Shown here: positions 36,227 through 48,737 of the stretch, one piece after another
How positions within the stretch are numbered: the stretch's first letter is position 1
Layout of the letters: each line of letters starts with the position of its first letter
Origin: Moraxellaceae bacterium
GTDB taxonomy: Bacteria > Pseudomonadota > Gammaproteobacteria > Pseudomonadales > Moraxellaceae
NCBI GenBank assembly: GCA_029267635.1
Contig: JAJUIK010000005.1
Coordinates: forward strand, 62,001 to 126,000
Direction of reading: 5' to 3'
Length of the DNA: 64,000 nucleotides
The notes under the pieces: model-generated
Seen by the model: the letters and a program-made list of their open reading frames with translations, nothing else
Databases searched by the model: none
What the model was told of the DNA's origin: nothing
Translations under genes and position numbers: made by a program

Positions 36227-37105
36227 TTAAAACAGTGGAATCTGTGGTGCAGGAGAGATGGTGGTAAAGCTAAAACTTAAACTGATCACGGTAATCAGAA
36301 GCACCGAAAACAGGAAAAAACGTTTCGCCCACAGTTGGTCATTTTCAGCCTTAAAACCAATCACACCCAAATATAACCAATAGGCACACAGTACATTCAG
36401 AATGATCAGATATAGCCAGTTGGTATAGCCATAGATAAACAGGCCATTCATGGCAATCGCAAACAAAATAATATAAATCAGTGATTCAATTTTGGTGCGG
36501 AATACCGAGCGTGCAACCGGAAGAATCGGAATCCCTGCATTTTTGTAGTCATCAAAACGGTAGATTGCAATTCCCCACGAATGAGGCATTTGCCAGAGTG
36601 CATAACCCAGGAAAATGAGTAAAGCAGCCAGGTCAAACTGGTTTGCGACAGCAGCGTAGCCAATCACTGGAGGACTTGCTCCTGAAATGCTACCAATCAC
36701 GGTTTGATGAATCGTCGTACGTTTGGTCCACAGGCTATAGAAAATCACATAGACCACAAAACCAATCACGGCAAATAAAAATGCATAGGCATTGACCGCA
36801 AACCATAAAATACTAAAACCGATCACACCTAAAACCAATGCATAAGCGAGCGCAATAGGGGTAGAAACAGTTTTTTTGACAAGCGCACGATTTTGAGTGC
36901 GTTGCATTTTCTGGTCGATGTCTTGATCAATGACGTTATTGACAACACAACCTGAGGCAACAACCAAAGTTGTACCTAAGAGGGTGAGGAAGAGTAAGAG
37001 GAAATCTACAGAACCTTGAGCGGCTAATAAATAGCCGCCCAGGGTGGTAACGAAGTTACCAAAGAGAATTCCTGGTTTGGTCAGGAATAAATACTTTTTC
37101 AGCAT
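36227..37105 (-). CDS. cyoE: Protoheme IX farnesyltransferase (heme O synthase)
   Basis: 292 residues with about nine membrane helices. The prenyltransferase motif NNVIDQDIDQKMQRTQNR is at about 55-73, and a second Asp-rich loop is at YRFDDYKNAGI. It makes heme O, the cofactor of the bo3 oxidase. Last gene of the cyo operon, ten bases after cyoD. Confidence 0.97.
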   Translation of the reverse strand: MLKKYLFLTKPGILFGNFVTTLGGYLLAAQGSVDFLLLFLTLLGTTLVVASGCVVNNVIDQDIDQKMQRTQNRALVKKTVSTPIALAYALVLGVIGFSILWFAVNAYAFLFAVIGFVVYVIFYSLWTKRTTIHQTVIGSISGASPPVIGYAAVANQFDLAALLIFLGYALWQMPHSWGIAIYRFDDYKNAGIPILPVARSVFRTKIESLIYIILFAIAMNGLFIYGYTNWLYLIILNVLCAYWLYLGVIGFKAENDQLWAKRFFLFSVLLITVISLSFSFTTISPAPQIPLF

Positions 37106-37115
37106 GACAACCAGT

Positions 37116-37442
37116 TTAGATCATCATGTTGTAGTGTAGGTAATTCATGATCCATACAGAACCAACCAAGAGGATGGCAATGGTCAGGATGGTATAGATA
37201 AATGCAATCATGTTCCAACGTTGCTCTGAAGAAGTATTCATATGCAAGAAGAAAAATAATTGTACAAGTACCTGAGCAACAGCAGTGATTGCGATTGCAG
37301 TGACTAATACGCCACGGTCAAATCCACCGCCCATCACCATCCCGAAAGGGATGATGGTGAGGATTACAGAAAGGATAAAACCAATGGTGTACTGTTTAAA
37401 GTTGCCGTGCGATGCACCAGCAGCGTTATGATCGTGACCCAT
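37116..37442 (-). CDS. cyoD: Cytochrome bo3 ubiquinol oxidase subunit IV
   Basis: 108 residues with three membrane helices (for example GFILSVILTIIPFGMVMGGG). The N-terminus is [18 protein letters not shown]. The frame extends to 37487, but the ATG at 37442 overlaps the cyoC stop (TAATG) and gives the normal length. It helps assemble the oxidase. Confidence 0.94.
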   Translation of the reverse strand: MGHDHNAAGASHGNFKQYTIGFILSVILTIIPFGMVMGGGFDRGVLVTAIAITAVAQVLVQLFFFLHMNTSSEQRWNMIAFIYTILTIAILLVGSVWIMNYLHYNMMI

Positions 37443-38062
37443 TAGAGAACTCCCATTAAGTAAACGACGCTGAATACACAGATCCATACGATGTCAAGGA
37501 AGTGCCAGAACAAGCTTAGGCAAGCAAGACGACGTGTGTTTGCAAGTGTCAAACCATATTTCTTGATTTGAACCATTAACACGATCATCCATACCAGACC
37601 TGAAGTAACGTGAATACCGTGCGTACCAACAAGAGTAAAGAACGCAGATAGGAACGCACTTGTGCTTGGGCCATGACCAGCGTGAACTAAATGATTGAAT
37701 TCATAAAGTTCCATGCCGATGAACGCTGCACCAAATAACCAAGTAATGGCTAACCAAGTGATGACCTGGCCAACATTTTTCTTGTATGAAGCAAGTACGG
37801 CAAAACCGAAGGTTACTGACGAAATCAAAAGAGCGAATGTTTCAGTAAGTACGAAACCTAAAGATTCACCAAAAAGCTCTTTTGCACTTGGAGTGCCCAC
37901 AGGAACATGACTGCTTAATACAGCGAATGCGATGAAGAGTGTACCGAAAATAATCAAGTCACTCATCAGGTAGGACCAGAAACCAAAGATCGTGATGTCG
38001 GTATCATCGTGGTGATGATGTTCATCATGTCCGTGGTTGTCGTGATGAAGTACTTCAGCCAT
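37442..38062 (-). CDS. cyoC: Cytochrome bo3 ubiquinol oxidase subunit III
   Basis: 206 residues with five membrane helices and a His-rich N-terminus ([15 protein letters not shown]). [14 protein letters not shown] and [16 protein letters not shown] are subunit III signatures. It is coupled to cyoD by a one-base overlap and lies four bases after cyoB. Confidence 0.96.
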   Translation of the reverse strand: MAEVLHHDNHGHDEHHHHDDTDITIFGFWSYLMSDLIIFGTLFIAFAVLSSHVPVGTPSAKELFGESLGFVLTETFALLISSVTFGFAVLASYKKNVGQVITWLAITWLFGAAFIGMELYEFNHLVHAGHGPSTSAFLSAFFTLVGTHGIHVTSGLVWMIVLMVQIKKYGLTLANTRRLACLSLFWHFLDIVWICVFSVVYLMGVL

Positions 38063-38066
38063 ATCC

Positions 38067-40058
38067 TTAGTCCTTCTTCAAGTGTTTTTCAAGTAGGGCA
38101 TAGCGTTCATTTTCAATGCGCTCGACTTCAGCAGCAGGAACATAGTAGTCCACTTTCTTGGTGAAAGAGCTGTTAATGAAGGAAATGATTGCGCCAATGA
38201 AAGTAACGGCTACTAACCACCAGATGTGCCAGACTAATGCGAAGCCCATTACAGTGATGAACATTGCGATAATGAAACCAGCAGCACGGTTGGTTGGCAT
38301 GTGGATGTCTTCATACTTCGCTGGACGTGCATACGCTACACCATTTTCTTTGTCATTCCAGAAACGGTCGACACCGTCAGCTTGTGGCAAGTGAGCAAAG
38401 TTATAAAATGGAGCAGGTGAAGACGTAGACCATTCAAGCGTACGAGCATCCCAAGGGTCGCCAGTAAGATCTAAAGTCTGGTTACGTTGCAAGAAACCAA
38501 CCACAATTTGCATGATGAAACATACAATACCGATCGCAACAAGGACAGAACCGAAGAATGCAATTGTTACGTATGGATCCCATTCAGGGTTGTCATAAGT
38601 ATTCAAACGACGTGTCATACCCATGAAGCCAAGGATATAAAGTGGCATGAATGCAAAGTAGAAACCGAAGAACCAGAACCAGAATGCAGCCTTACCCCAA
38701 GTCTCGTTAAGTCTCCAACCAAACATTTTTGGCCAGTAGTAAATGATACCCGCGAAAATAGCGAATACAACACCACCGATAATTACGTTATGGAAGTGAG
38801 CGATCAAGAACAAAGAGTTGTGTACCAGGAAGTCCGCTGGTGGAACTGCCATCAATACGCCTGTCAAACCACCGATACCAAAAGTCACAAGGAAACCAAG
38901 TGACCAAAGCATTGGAGTCGTGAAGGTGATGCGACCTTTGTACATGGTGAATAACCATGAGAAGATTTTTACACCCGTCGGGATCGCAATGATCATGGTC
39001 ATGATACCGAAGAACGCATTCACGTTACCGCCGGCACCCATGGTAAAGAAGTGGTGCACCCACACAACCAGTGATAACACACCAATTGCTACAGTTGCAT
39101 ACACCATTGATTTGTAACCGAACAACGATTTACGCGAAAAGGTTGCTACAACTTCTGAGTAAATACCAAATGCTGGCAATACCAAGATGTATACTTCTGG
39201 GTGACCCCATGTCCAAATCAAGTTCACGTACAACATTGGACTGCCGCCCAAATCGTTAGTGAAGAAATGGAAACCGAAGTAACGGTCAAGAGAAAGCATC
39301 GCGATCGTTGCTGTCAACACAGGGAAGGTTGCAATGATCAATACCGCAGTAACCAATGCAGTCCAGGTAAAGATCGGCATGTCCATCAGTTTCATGCCAG
39401 GCGCACGCATTTTGATGATGGTAACAAAGAAGTTAACACCGGTTAAAAGCGTACCCAGACCAGACACCTGCAGTGCCCAGATATAGTAGTCTACACCTAC
39501 GCCAGGAGAATATTCGATGCCTGATAGAGGAGGATATGCCATCCAGCCTGTTGCAGCAAATTCACCTAGGGCAAGAGAAGCCATCATCAATCCAGCTGCG
39601 CCAGCGAAGAGCCAGAAGCTGAGAGAGTTTAATAGTGGGAAAGCAACGTCACGAGCACCAATCTGTAATGGAACAGAGATGTTCATGAAGCCAACCACAA
39701 GACCCATCGCCACGAAGAAGATCATGATTACACCGTGTGCGGTGAAGATCTGGTCGTAATGTTCTGGGTGCAGGTAACCTTCGCCGCCACCGCGAGCAAG
39801 GAACTGCTGAAGACGCATCATGATTGCATCGGCAAAGCCACGCACCAGCATGACGATCGACACAAAGATATACATGATACCGATTTTTTTATGGTCTACC
39901 GATGTGAACCATTCGTTCCACAAGTAGCTCCATTTTTTGAAGTAGGTGATACCAGCAACTGCTGCAATACCACCCAAGATCATCAATGCAACTGTTACCA
40001 GTACAATTGGATCATACGGAATAGCATCCGGACCTAACTTGCCTAATAAGAAGCTCAT
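38067..40058 (-). CDS. cyoB: Cytochrome bo3 ubiquinol oxidase subunit I
   Basis: 663 residues with about 15 membrane helices. The heme-copper oxidase core is present: the low-spin heme ligand His in [29 protein letters not shown] with the cross-linked His/Tyr pair of the copper site, [10 protein letters not shown], and HFHNVIIGG. It oxidises ubiquinol, reduces oxygen to water and pumps protons. Three bases separate it from cyoA. Confidence 0.98.
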   Translation of the reverse strand: MSFLLGKLGPDAIPYDPIVLVTVALMILGGIAAVAGITYFKKWSYLWNEWFTSVDHKKIGIMYIFVSIVMLVRGFADAIMMRLQQFLARGGGEGYLHPEHYDQIFTAHGVIMIFFVAMGLVVGFMNISVPLQIGARDVAFPLLNSLSFWLFAGAAGLMMASLALGEFAATGWMAYPPLSGIEYSPGVGVDYYIWALQVSGLGTLLTGVNFFVTIIKMRAPGMKLMDMPIFTWTALVTAVLIIATFPVLTATIAMLSLDRYFGFHFFTNDLGGSPMLYVNLIWTWGHPEVYILVLPAFGIYSEVVATFSRKSLFGYKSMVYATVAIGVLSLVVWVHHFFTMGAGGNVNAFFGIMTMIIAIPTGVKIFSWLFTMYKGRITFTTPMLWSLGFLVTFGIGGLTGVLMAVPPADFLVHNSLFLIAHFHNVIIGGVVFAIFAGIIYYWPKMFGWRLNETWGKAAFWFWFFGFYFAFMPLYILGFMGMTRRLNTYDNPEWDPYVTIAFFGSVLVAIGIVCFIMQIVVGFLQRNQTLDLTGDPWDARTLEWSTSSPAPFYNFAHLPQADGVDRFWNDKENGVAYARPAKYEDIHMPTNRAAGFIIAMFITVMGFALVWHIWWLVAVTFIGAIISFINSSFTKKVDYYVPAAEVERIENERYALLEKHLKKD

Positions 40059-40061
40059 GTC

Positions 40062-41126
40062 TTATTCCCCTACAACTGAAGAAGCGGGTTCAACAGCGGC
40101 ATGTGCATCAGAAGCAGCAGCCTCATGAGCGCCAGCAGTAGCTGAATGGCTACCCCCGTGGTAGTTGCTCATGTATTTGTTGATCACTGATTCAAACAAG
40201 CCTTGCTCTACAGAAGAGTAGTAAGTCACAGGATGTGGCTTAGTTGGGTAAGGCTTCATTGCTTCAGCAACAGCCTTCTCTTCAGGAGTTTGCGCTTTAG
40301 AAATCAAAGCTTCAATTTGGTGTTTACCGCGGTTACCGTCACGCAAGGTTGCAAATTCAGCTTGGTCTAAGATACCTTTTTGAATTGCTTCAGGATTTAC
40401 TGAAGTACCATTGCCTGCTTTCACTGCCGCAACCCATTCAGCAAACTGAGCTTCAGTCACAGAATGTGCTTTAAAACGCATTTGTGAGAAACCATAGCCT
40501 GAGTAGTTAGAAGAGAAACCACGGAATACACCCGTTTCATCTGCCAATACATTCAGGTGAGTTTGCATCCCGGCCATCGCATAGATCTGACCTGCTAACT
40601 GTGGGATGAAGAATGAGTTCATTGTGAAGTTAGACGTAATACGGAAGCTTACCGGAGTTTGTTCTGGGAAGCGTACTTCGTTGACTGTCGCAATGTTTTG
40701 CTCAGGATAGATAAAGATCCATTTAAATTGTTCAGCAATAACCTGAACAGTTAAAGGCGCTTTATCTGATTCTAATGGACGGTATGGGTCATACTTGTGT
40801 GAACCCACCCAAGTTAACCAAGCTAAAATACCAATAATAATAACTGGAATACCCCAAACTACAATTTCAATTGCAGTTGAGTGTGCCCAGGTAGGCTTAT
40901 AGTCTGCATCTTTATTTGACGCGCGATATTTCCAACCAAACCAGAGTGCCATGATGATCGATGGGATCACCACAAGCAACATCAAATAGATCGCAGTCAT
41001 CATGAGGCCGCTTAGACCTTCCGCAACTGGACCTTTAGAGTTTAGAAGTACCATATCACCACCACACCCGGTAAGGAGTGCAGCAAGCGTTGATAAAGAC
41101 AATACAGCTAAGATCGTTTGTCTCAT
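40062..41126 (-). CDS. cyoA: Cytochrome bo3 ubiquinol oxidase subunit II
   Basis: 354 residues. It has a lipoprotein signal peptide (LAALLTGCGG, acylated Cys at about 21), two membrane helices, and a cupredoxin domain without the CuA ligands, as expected of quinol oxidases. FIYPEQNIATVNE and MRFKAHSVTEAQFAEWV are family motifs. First gene of the cyo operon; about 296 bases upstream contain no gene and should hold its promoter. Confidence 0.96.
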   Translation of the reverse strand: MRQTILAVLSLSTLAALLTGCGGDMVLLNSKGPVAEGLSGLMMTAIYLMLLVVIPSIIMALWFGWKYRASNKDADYKPTWAHSTAIEIVVWGIPVIIIGILAWLTWVGSHKYDPYRPLESDKAPLTVQVIAEQFKWIFIYPEQNIATVNEVRFPEQTPVSFRITSNFTMNSFFIPQLAGQIYAMAGMQTHLNVLADETGVFRGFSSNYSGYGFSQMRFKAHSVTEAQFAEWVAAVKAGNGTSVNPEAIQKGILDQAEFATLRDGNRGKHQIEALISKAQTPEEKAVAEAMKPYPTKPHPVTYYSSVEQGLFESVINKYMSNYHGGSHSATAGAHEAAASDAHAAVEPASSVVGE

Positions 41127-41422
41127 TTTACAACCTCGGTGAAGAGTCCCATTCCCTAAAAAATATGGGATAGCGATTCAAGTGTCGCATGATTGAGCAT
41201 TCTTATTTTTTTACAAAAAATAAAGCTCAATTGTACGGCACCGCTACGTTGTAGGGCATTATGCCTGATATCGACAAACTAAGCTATACATAAAACTGGT
41301 TAAAACACCTATAAAAAATAACCAATTTTTTTGCTCGGAATTGCATTTAAAAGGTGGAAATTTATACTAATAATCAGGCGAACATAAAAAGAGGGATGAT
41401 CAAAATCCCTCCTTAATTGAGC

Positions 41423-42166
41423 TTATTTTTGACGTTGTATAACTTTAGTCTTAGCCAGTCGGTCATGTAGTGTTTGGCGAGTCGAGCTGAAGCCGAATCC
41501 ATAATCCAGGATGGTAATAAACGGCATTAACAGGAAATTTAAAATGATAAATACAAAGCTACGCAACCAGAATCCTCGCAGCATGTTGACCAGGGTACCA
41601 TTATCCTGATCCACGATTTGAATGTTGGTCAGACGTTTGCCAATACTTTGTCCGGTTTTGGCAATTAAAATGGATTGTATGATCAGCATGACCACAATAT
41701 ATGCACCCATCATTTGCCAGCTTTCTGGTGAAATCAAGGCTAGAATCTGGCTCTGCGTTTCAGGCGTGATCGACTGTTGCTGTAATTGCATGAGTTTGTT
41801 GGCAGATTCTTCACTCATCAGCAGTGAGGGAATTGCAAAAGCTGGCAACCACAATAATAAGTCAATAATTTTGGCCAAGGCACGTGAGTTAAATGAAGCC
41901 AAGGTTTGCGAGTTTTTATTTTCTACACGGATGCTCTTGCTAAATTGATCCTGCGTGGCAGTCACATGAGCTGTCGGAGGTATATAGCCGATTGGTTCAT
42001 ATACAAGTTTACCTTGCGTCAATTCACCCAAAGCTTTCCATTCTGTCATTCCTTCATGCCAGGCGAGATCGGTAAGTAATACTTGCTGACTTGCAAGCAT
42101 GGCATTGACCTGTTCTAGGCTGTAAGGGCCGGCTTGTTGATTGTTTCTGGCCAAGTAAATTTGCAT
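41423..42166 (-). CDS. RDD-family membrane protein with N-terminal GYF_2 domain
   Basis: 247 residues from the ATG at 42166. Residues 1-55 are a GYF_2/DUF4339 domain (QAGPYSLEQVNAMLASQQV, then WHEGMTEWKAL). The RDD domain follows with about three membrane helices and the motif SIGKRLTNIQIVDQDNG. RDD proteins have unclear functions, and some act as Na+/H+ antiporters. A GGA lies five bases before this ATG; a TTG three codons upstream is less likely. Monocistronic. Confidence 0.83.
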   Translation of the reverse strand: MQIYLARNNQQAGPYSLEQVNAMLASQQVLLTDLAWHEGMTEWKALGELTQGKLVYEPIGYIPPTAHVTATQDQFSKSIRVENKNSQTLASFNSRALAKIIDLLLWLPAFAIPSLLMSEESANKLMQLQQQSITPETQSQILALISPESWQMMGAYIVVMLIIQSILIAKTGQSIGKRLTNIQIVDQDNGTLVNMLRGFWLRSFVFIILNFLLMPFITILDYGFGFSSTRQTLHDRLAKTKVIQRQK

Positions 42167-42201
42167 AAATTCCAAATCTCAAATAGTGAAGATTAAAGTA
42201 C

Positions 42202-42226
42202 AAAAAGACCCACGCGGGGTCTCTTT
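42202..42226 (-). terminator. Terminator of ppsA
   Basis: AGACCC pairs with GGGTCT, followed on the minus strand by TTTTTG. It lies 14 bases after the ppsA stop. Confidence 0.75.
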
Positions 42227-42239
42227 GTTGTGCAAGAAA

Positions 42240-44618
42240 TTACGCCTGCTTGCTTTTTTCTTCAGCGAGGAAGAACCAGGTATCTAGGACTGAATCCGGG
42301 TTAAGTGAAACAGACTCAATGCCTTGCTCCATCAACCATCTTGCAAGATCAGGATGGTCAGAAGGACCTTGACCACAGATACCCACATATTTACCTGCTT
42401 TACGGCAAGCGTGAATTGCCATAGAAAGTAGGGCTTTTACTGCTGGATCACGTTCGTCGAATAGGTGAGAAACGATACCAGAGTCACGATCCAGACCAAG
42501 GGTTAACTGGGTCAAGTCGTTAGAACCGATCGAGAAACCATCAAAGTGTTCAAGGAACTGTTCAGCAAGCAATGCATTGGTTGGCAATTCACACATCATG
42601 ATGACTTTCAGGCCATTTTCTCCACGTTTTAAACCGTTTTGAGCCAATAGCTCAATGACGCGTTTTGCTTCAGCAACCGTACGTACGAATGGAATCATGA
42701 TTTGAACGTTGGTTAAGCCCATTTCATTGCGAACTTTTTTCAGTGCGCGGCATTCAAGTTCAAAGCAGTCACGGAAGTTGTCAGAAACGTAGCGGCTTGC
42801 ACCACGGAAGCCAAGCATTGGGTTTTCTTCTTCTGGCTCGTACAGCTTACCACCGATTAGGTTGGCATATTCGTTTGACTTAAAGTCAGACATACGCACG
42901 ATTACTGATTTGTCTGCAAAAGCTGCGGCAAGTGTAGAAATTCCTTCAACCAGTTTTTCAACATAGAATTCGATCGGAGAAGAGTAGCCTGCAGTACGTG
43001 CCATCACTGCCGCACGTGTTTCACGTGGTAGACTGTCAATATTTAACAACGCCTTAGGATGGACACCGATCATGCGGTTGATGATAAATTCAAGACGTGC
43101 AAGACCAATCCCTTCGTTTGGAATTTGTGCAAAGTCAAATGCACGATCCGGGTTACCGACGTTCATCATGATCTTGAATGGAAGTTTTGGCATTGATTCG
43201 ATCGAGTTGCGTTGTACTTCAAAATCCAAAGCGCTTTCATAGATGAAACCTGTATCACCTTCGGCACAGGAAACAGTCACTTCTTGGCCATCGACAAGCA
43301 CTTCAGTGGCATTGCCACAACCTACGATGGCTGGAACACCCAATTCACGCGCAATAATCGCCGCGTGACAGGTACGGCCACCACGGTTGGTAACAATAGC
43401 AGCTGCACGCTTCATCACTGGTTCCCAATCCGGGTCAGTCATGTCAGAAACCAGAACGTCACCGTCTTGGACTTTGTCCATTTCTTTGATGGAGGTCACG
43501 ATACGGACTTTACCAGAACCGATACGCTGACCGATCGAGCGACCTTCGCACAGTACGGTACCACGTTGTTTTAACAGGTAGCGTTCCATGGTACCGACAT
43601 TCTGGCGGCTTTTTACGGTTTCTGGACGGGCTTGAACGATATAGATCTGGCCATCATCACCATCTTTTGCCCATTCGATATCCATTGGTGCACCGTAGTG
43701 CTGTTCAATGATCAAGGCTTGTTTGGCAAGTTCATGCAATTCGTGATCATTTAAGGCAAATTGTTGACGGTCTTGTTTTTCAACATCTACCACCACAACA
43801 GATTTACCCGCAGAACCTTCTTCACCATAAATCATTTTCTGGTGTTTAGAGCCGAGGTTACGGCGTAATACGGCATGTTTGCCATTGTTCAGTAATGGTT
43901 TAGACAAATAAAATTCGTCAGGGTTGACTGCACCTTGCACGACCATTTCACCCAGGCCGTATGATGCAGTGATAAATACTACTTCACGGAAACCAGATTC
44001 GGTATCCAAAGTGAACATCACACCTGCAGCACCCGTTTCAGAACGCACCATGCGTTGAACACCAGCGGAAAGCGCGACTAGGCTGTGTTCAAAACCTTGG
44101 TGGACACGGTAAGCAATCGCACGGTCATTAAACAAGGAAGCAAACACTTCCTTAATGGCGATTAATACATTCTCAATGCCACGGATGTTCAGGAAAGTTT
44201 CTTGCTGACCAGCAAAGGAAGCATCCGGTAAGTCTTCTGCTGTTGCAGAAGAACGAACGGCAACCGCGATGTCCGGGTTGCCGTTAGAAAGTTGGGCAAA
44301 TGCTTCACGCACTTCTTTTTCTAATTCTGCTGTGAGTGGAGTATCAACAATCCATTGACGGATTTTAGCGCCTGTTTCAGCCAGAGCATTAACATCGTCA
44401 ACATTGAGTTGAGCAAGTTCAGCCTGAATTTTAGCGTTAAGACCGCTTTGCTCGAGAAATTCACGATATGCATCAGCAGTAGTTGCAAAACCGCCCGGAA
44501 CAGATACACCTGCATTGGATAAGTGGCTGATCATCTCACCTAGAGATGAGTTTTTCCCACCCACGAGTTCGACATCATGCTTTCCTAATTTTTCGAGACC
44601 GATTACGCGCGCTTCCAA
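42240..44618 (-). CDS. ppsA: Phosphoenolpyruvate synthase
   Basis: 792 residues, the full PpsA length. The N-terminal ATP-grasp domain ([31 protein letters not shown]) is followed by the swivelling domain with catalytic His in [15 protein letters not shown] at about 421. The C-terminal PEP/pyruvate barrel has [14 protein letters not shown] and [11 protein letters not shown]. It converts pyruvate and ATP to PEP for gluconeogenesis. It is divergent from its regulator ppsR across 154 bases. Confidence 0.98.
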   Translation of the reverse strand: MEARVIGLEKLGKHDVELVGGKNSSLGEMISHLSNAGVSVPGGFATTADAYREFLEQSGLNAKIQAELAQLNVDDVNALAETGAKIRQWIVDTPLTAELEKEVREAFAQLSNGNPDIAVAVRSSATAEDLPDASFAGQQETFLNIRGIENVLIAIKEVFASLFNDRAIAYRVHQGFEHSLVALSAGVQRMVRSETGAAGVMFTLDTESGFREVVFITASYGLGEMVVQGAVNPDEFYLSKPLLNNGKHAVLRRNLGSKHQKMIYGEEGSAGKSVVVVDVEKQDRQQFALNDHELHELAKQALIIEQHYGAPMDIEWAKDGDDGQIYIVQARPETVKSRQNVGTMERYLLKQRGTVLCEGRSIGQRIGSGKVRIVTSIKEMDKVQDGDVLVSDMTDPDWEPVMKRAAAIVTNRGGRTCHAAIIARELGVPAIVGCGNATEVLVDGQEVTVSCAEGDTGFIYESALDFEVQRNSIESMPKLPFKIMMNVGNPDRAFDFAQIPNEGIGLARLEFIINRMIGVHPKALLNIDSLPRETRAAVMARTAGYSSPIEFYVEKLVEGISTLAAAFADKSVIVRMSDFKSNEYANLIGGKLYEPEEENPMLGFRGASRYVSDNFRDCFELECRALKKVRNEMGLTNVQIMIPFVRTVAEAKRVIELLAQNGLKRGENGLKVIMMCELPTNALLAEQFLEHFDGFSIGSNDLTQLTLGLDRDSGIVSHLFDERDPAVKALLSMAIHACRKAGKYVGICGQGPSDHPDLARWLMEQGIESVSLNPDSVLDTWFFLAEEKSKQA

Positions 44619-44772
44619 AGTTTTTACTCCACTGTTGCAGTATTAATCACTATATTGGCATGAAATACAGAAAAGACGCTTAGGTTTTTGATTTTACTAA
44701 GCGACAGTTTTTAAAGTTCAGTTTACTATAAAGATTATAAGGCACTAAGACAAATGTTTAAGGAGAATTTTA

Positions 44773-45609
44773 ATGTCAGAAGGTAAACATATTAAGCGCA
44801 GTGTATTTTTTATCTCCGACGGTACTGCGATTACCGCAGAGACGCTCGGACATTCTTTGTTAGCGCAGTTTCCCAACGTAGATTTTGACATTCATATTAT
44901 TCCTTATATCTCCTCCGAAGAAGCTGCGATGAATGTGGTGGCGGAAATTAATAGTTGCCAAACACGTGATGGGAGTTTGCCGCTGGTATTTGATACTTTG
45001 GTCGATCAAAACGTCCGTGACATCATTAATACCGCCAATGCGATTAATCTGGATGTGTTTGAAGGTTTGATCAGCAAATTGTCGGAAGAATTGGGTACCC
45101 CACCAACGACTCTGGTTGGGCAGACGCACGCGGTAACGGACTCTGAATCGTATAAGGCACGTATTGACGCGGTGCATTTTGCTTTAGACAATGATGATGG
45201 CGCGCGTACCCGTCATTATGATAAAGCCGAACTAATCCTGATTGGTGTGTCGCGTTCGGGTAAAACGCCCACCTCAATTTACCTGTCACTGCAATTTGGT
45301 ATTCGTGTAGCAAACTATCCATTGACCGAAGAAGATCTGGATGACAACCGTTTACCGGCGGTATTGCGTCCGCACAAGCACAAACTATTTGGTTTGATGA
45401 TTGATGCAGAGCGTCTGGTGGCGATTCGTACCGAACGCAAAGCGAATAGCCGTTATGCCAGCTTTAACCAATGCCAAATGGAACTACGCGCGATTGAAGG
45501 AATTTATATTTCTGAAGGCATTAAATACTTGAATGTGTCTGAAATGTCGATTGAAGAAATTTCAACCCGTATCTTGCAAATGACCGGTTTGAAACGCCGA
45601 ATTGGCTAA
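44773..45609 (+). CDS. ppsR: PEP synthase regulatory protein (bifunctional kinase/pyrophosphorylase)
   Basis: 278 residues, DUF299 family. VFFISDGTAITAETLGHSLL is the N-terminal signature and GVSRSGKTPTSIYLSLQ is the P-loop at about 157. The protein phosphorylates a Thr next to the catalytic His of PpsA using ADP and removes it again by phosphorolysis. Divergent pairing with ppsA strongly supports the call. AAGGAG precedes the ATG. Confidence 0.95.
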   Translation: MSEGKHIKRSVFFISDGTAITAETLGHSLLAQFPNVDFDIHIIPYISSEEAAMNVVAEINSCQTRDGSLPLVFDTLVDQNVRDIINTANAINLDVFEGLISKLSEELGTPPTTLVGQTHAVTDSESYKARIDAVHFALDNDDGARTRHYDKAELILIGVSRSGKTPTSIYLSLQFGIRVANYPLTEEDLDDNRLPAVLRPHKHKLFGLMIDAERLVAIRTERKANSRYASFNQCQMELRAIEGIYISEGIKYLNVSEMSIEEISTRILQMTGLKRRIG

Positions 45610-45680
45610 GCGTCATCATTGATATCGTTGACTTAAAACTCTTTTCAAGATACGAGTGCCAGCCTGTAAAGCATGCAATT

Positions 45681-45710
45681 AAAAAACCGACCGCATAGGG
45701 TCGGTTTTTG
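45681..45710. terminator. Bidirectional terminator between ppsR and the LLM oxidoreductase
   Basis: ACCGACC pairs with GGGTCGGT around a short loop, flanked by A6 and T5. It serves both convergent genes. Confidence 0.85.
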
Positions 45711-45713
45711 TCT

Positions 45714-46718
45714 TTAACCAGATTGCTTGATATCCATAAGTAAACTGAAATTTTCGAGACGTTTTGCGGTGTCATAAATGTCACAGGTGAAAATAAACTC
45801 ATCCACTTGTGTTTTGTCCAGAAGATCCTGTAAACCTCGTTTAACCGTTTCCGGTGACCCAATCTGTGCCATGGCATAAAAATTCTGCACGGAAAGTTGC
45901 TCCATCGGTGACCATAAACCCTGCATACTTTCAACCGGTGGTTTCAGCTTCAGGCTTTGGCCACTCATCAGACCCAGCACTCGTTGATAACCGCTGGTCG
46001 CAAGATATTGGGCTTCCGCATCGGTTGCTGCAACAATCGTTGGTACACCCATCGAGACATACGGTTGAGACAAATACTCAGAAGGCTGGAAGTTTTCACG
46101 ATAGAGCGCAATGGCCTGATTCAGCATGCGTGGTGCAAAATGTGAGGCAAATGAGTAGGGTAGGCCAAGCTTCGCCGCAAGCTGGGCACTAAACAGGCTA
46201 GAACCAAGTAACCAGACCGGAACGTGGGTACTTTGCCCCGGGGTGGCAACGATGCGTTGTTGTGGTTCTGGATCTTTAAAATACTGCAAGATTTCCAACA
46301 CATCCTGCGGGAATTGATCTTCAGTTTCCTGACGACCACGACGCAAGGCACGCATGGTCATTTGATCGGTTCCGGGTGCACGGCCTAGTCCCAATTCAAT
46401 CCGGTTCGGGTACAGTGTAGCGAGTGTACCGAACTGTTCGGCAACTACCAACGGTGCATGGTTGGGTAGCATGATGCCGCCAGAACCCAGGCGTAAGGTA
46501 CGCGTATTTGCTGCAATAAAACCAAGTAACACCGCGGTTGCCGAGCTGGCAATCCCATCCATATTATGATGTTCTGCCAGCCAGAGACGGTCATAGCCAA
46601 GCGTTTCGGCGTGTTGTGCAAGCTCCAGCGCATGCCGTAAAGAAAATTCGATGCTGTGATTTTCGCGTACAGGTGCTAATTCTAAAATGGAAAATTTGGT
46701 TTCTGATAAAGTTGCCAT
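45714..46718 (-). CDS. LLM-class flavin-dependent oxidoreductase
   Basis: 334 residues of the bacterial-luciferase-like fold, MsnO8 group. [12 protein letters not shown] at the N-terminus, [42 protein letters not shown] and [11 protein letters not shown] are the family motifs for FMN binding. Substrate unknown; these enzymes are often annotated only generally. I chose the ATG at 46718 over the TTG at 46727. The terminator shared with ppsR lies immediately after it. Confidence 0.87.
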   Translation of the reverse strand: MATLSETKFSILELAPVRENHSIEFSLRHALELAQHAETLGYDRLWLAEHHNMDGIASSATAVLLGFIAANTRTLRLGSGGIMLPNHAPLVVAEQFGTLATLYPNRIELGLGRAPGTDQMTMRALRRGRQETEDQFPQDVLEILQYFKDPEPQQRIVATPGQSTHVPVWLLGSSLFSAQLAAKLGLPYSFASHFAPRMLNQAIALYRENFQPSEYLSQPYVSMGVPTIVAATDAEAQYLATSGYQRVLGLMSGQSLKLKPPVESMQGLWSPMEQLSVQNFYAMAQIGSPETVKRGLQDLLDKTQVDEFIFTCDIYDTAKRLENFSLLMDIKQSG

Positions 46719-46825
46719 CCACAACACTCACAATTTTGCCTATGAGCTGATCATACGTTGGTTCTCAATATTTGTATATCGATTATTATCGATATAAACC
46801 AAATGCACACAAAACGATCCGTAAT

Positions 46826-46850
46826 AAAAAAGCACCCGAAGGTGCTTGTT
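46826..46850 (-). terminator. Terminator of the glycine-zipper protein gene
   Basis: AAGCACC pairs with GGTGCTT around CGAA and is followed on the minus strand by T6. It lies 16 bases beyond the stop at 46866. Confidence 0.85.
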
Positions 46851-46865
46851 TAAGATTAGGTCAGA

Positions 46866-47291
46866 TCAACGGTAGTAACCGTATTTGCTCCAGCGGCGTT
46901 CTTGGTATTTGTCATATTCACGGTCTTTAGAGATTTTATTACCGAGTGCGGCACCGCCTGCAGCACCTAAAGCCGCACCGATATAACCGCCATTGGTGCC
47001 ACTCATATTTTTACCAACGGTATAGCCGGCACCAGCACCCAAAGCGCCTCCCACGGCAGATTCGGTACGATGACGTTTATTGCTGGCAACTGCCGCACCA
47101 CCAGCCCCACCTAGAGCTGCACCAATCGTTGCCCCTGTATTTCCGCCCATATTCTTGCCGACCGCTGTGCCGACAACACTGCCTAAAGCACTTGCGGCGG
47201 CAACACGGGTCGCGCTGTCAGCATGTGTATTCATGGCAATCATTGAACTGGTGGCCAGCGTGGCGGATAACAATACGGCATTTAATTTCAT
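46866..47291 (-). CDS. Secreted glycine-zipper protein
   Basis: 141 residues with a signal peptide (ATLATSSMIAMNTHA, cleavage near residue 24). Two internally repeated Gly/Ala-rich blocks follow, TAVGKNMGGNTGATIGAALGG and YTVGKNMSGTNGGYIGAALGA, typical of glycine-zipper membrane helices. The basic C-terminus is Tyr-rich (RRWSKYGYYR). There is no lipobox. Such proteins sit in the envelope and may oligomerise; function unknown. The two blocks suggest an internal duplication. Confidence 0.75.
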   Translation of the reverse strand: MKLNAVLLSATLATSSMIAMNTHADSATRVAAASALGSVVGTAVGKNMGGNTGATIGAALGGAGGAAVASNKRHRTESAVGGALGAGAGYTVGKNMSGTNGGYIGAALGAAGGAALGNKISKDREYDKYQERRWSKYGYYR

Positions 47292-47648
47292 GGTTCACTC
47301 CAGTGTTTCGCAGTATTACAGTGTCATTGTTGTGATGGAGACAAATTAGCAAACCCATGAAGTTGAAATGTGGAGAGGGACTTCGAGATTGCTGTGCTTT
47401 GGTTATCCGTTTGTAGGATTTGTATTAAATTTGCTGAATAAAAGATCATTTAATTATGGAAAGATGATTTTAGTACGCTTAGAGAGAGGTAGAGGGGTGA
47501 GAGCCGGCAAAAATAGCAAGTCCTAAAAGCTACCCGCAGCAATAGATATGTCATTTAAAGGCCAGAATCGTTACACTATGCGCAATTTGATGATTTTGCT
47601 TGGCCTGCACATGCTTGTGTAAGCTGTTGATTTGAGATATTTCCAATT
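47292..47648. other. Intergenic region between the glycine-zipper gene and prfA
   Basis: 357 bases. It should hold divergent promoters. I see a weak -10-like TACACT before prfA (near 47573) without a convincing -35. No credible ORF, RNA gene or repeat is visible. Confidence 0.5.

Positions 47649-48736
<1,088 letters not shown>

Positions 48737-48737
<1 letters not shown>

Noticed and set aside
38487-38903. Long open frame on the plus strand inside cyoB
   Set aside because: It is antisense to a highly conserved oxidase gene. The translation is rich in Cys, Thr and Glu with no domain and no ribosome-binding site.
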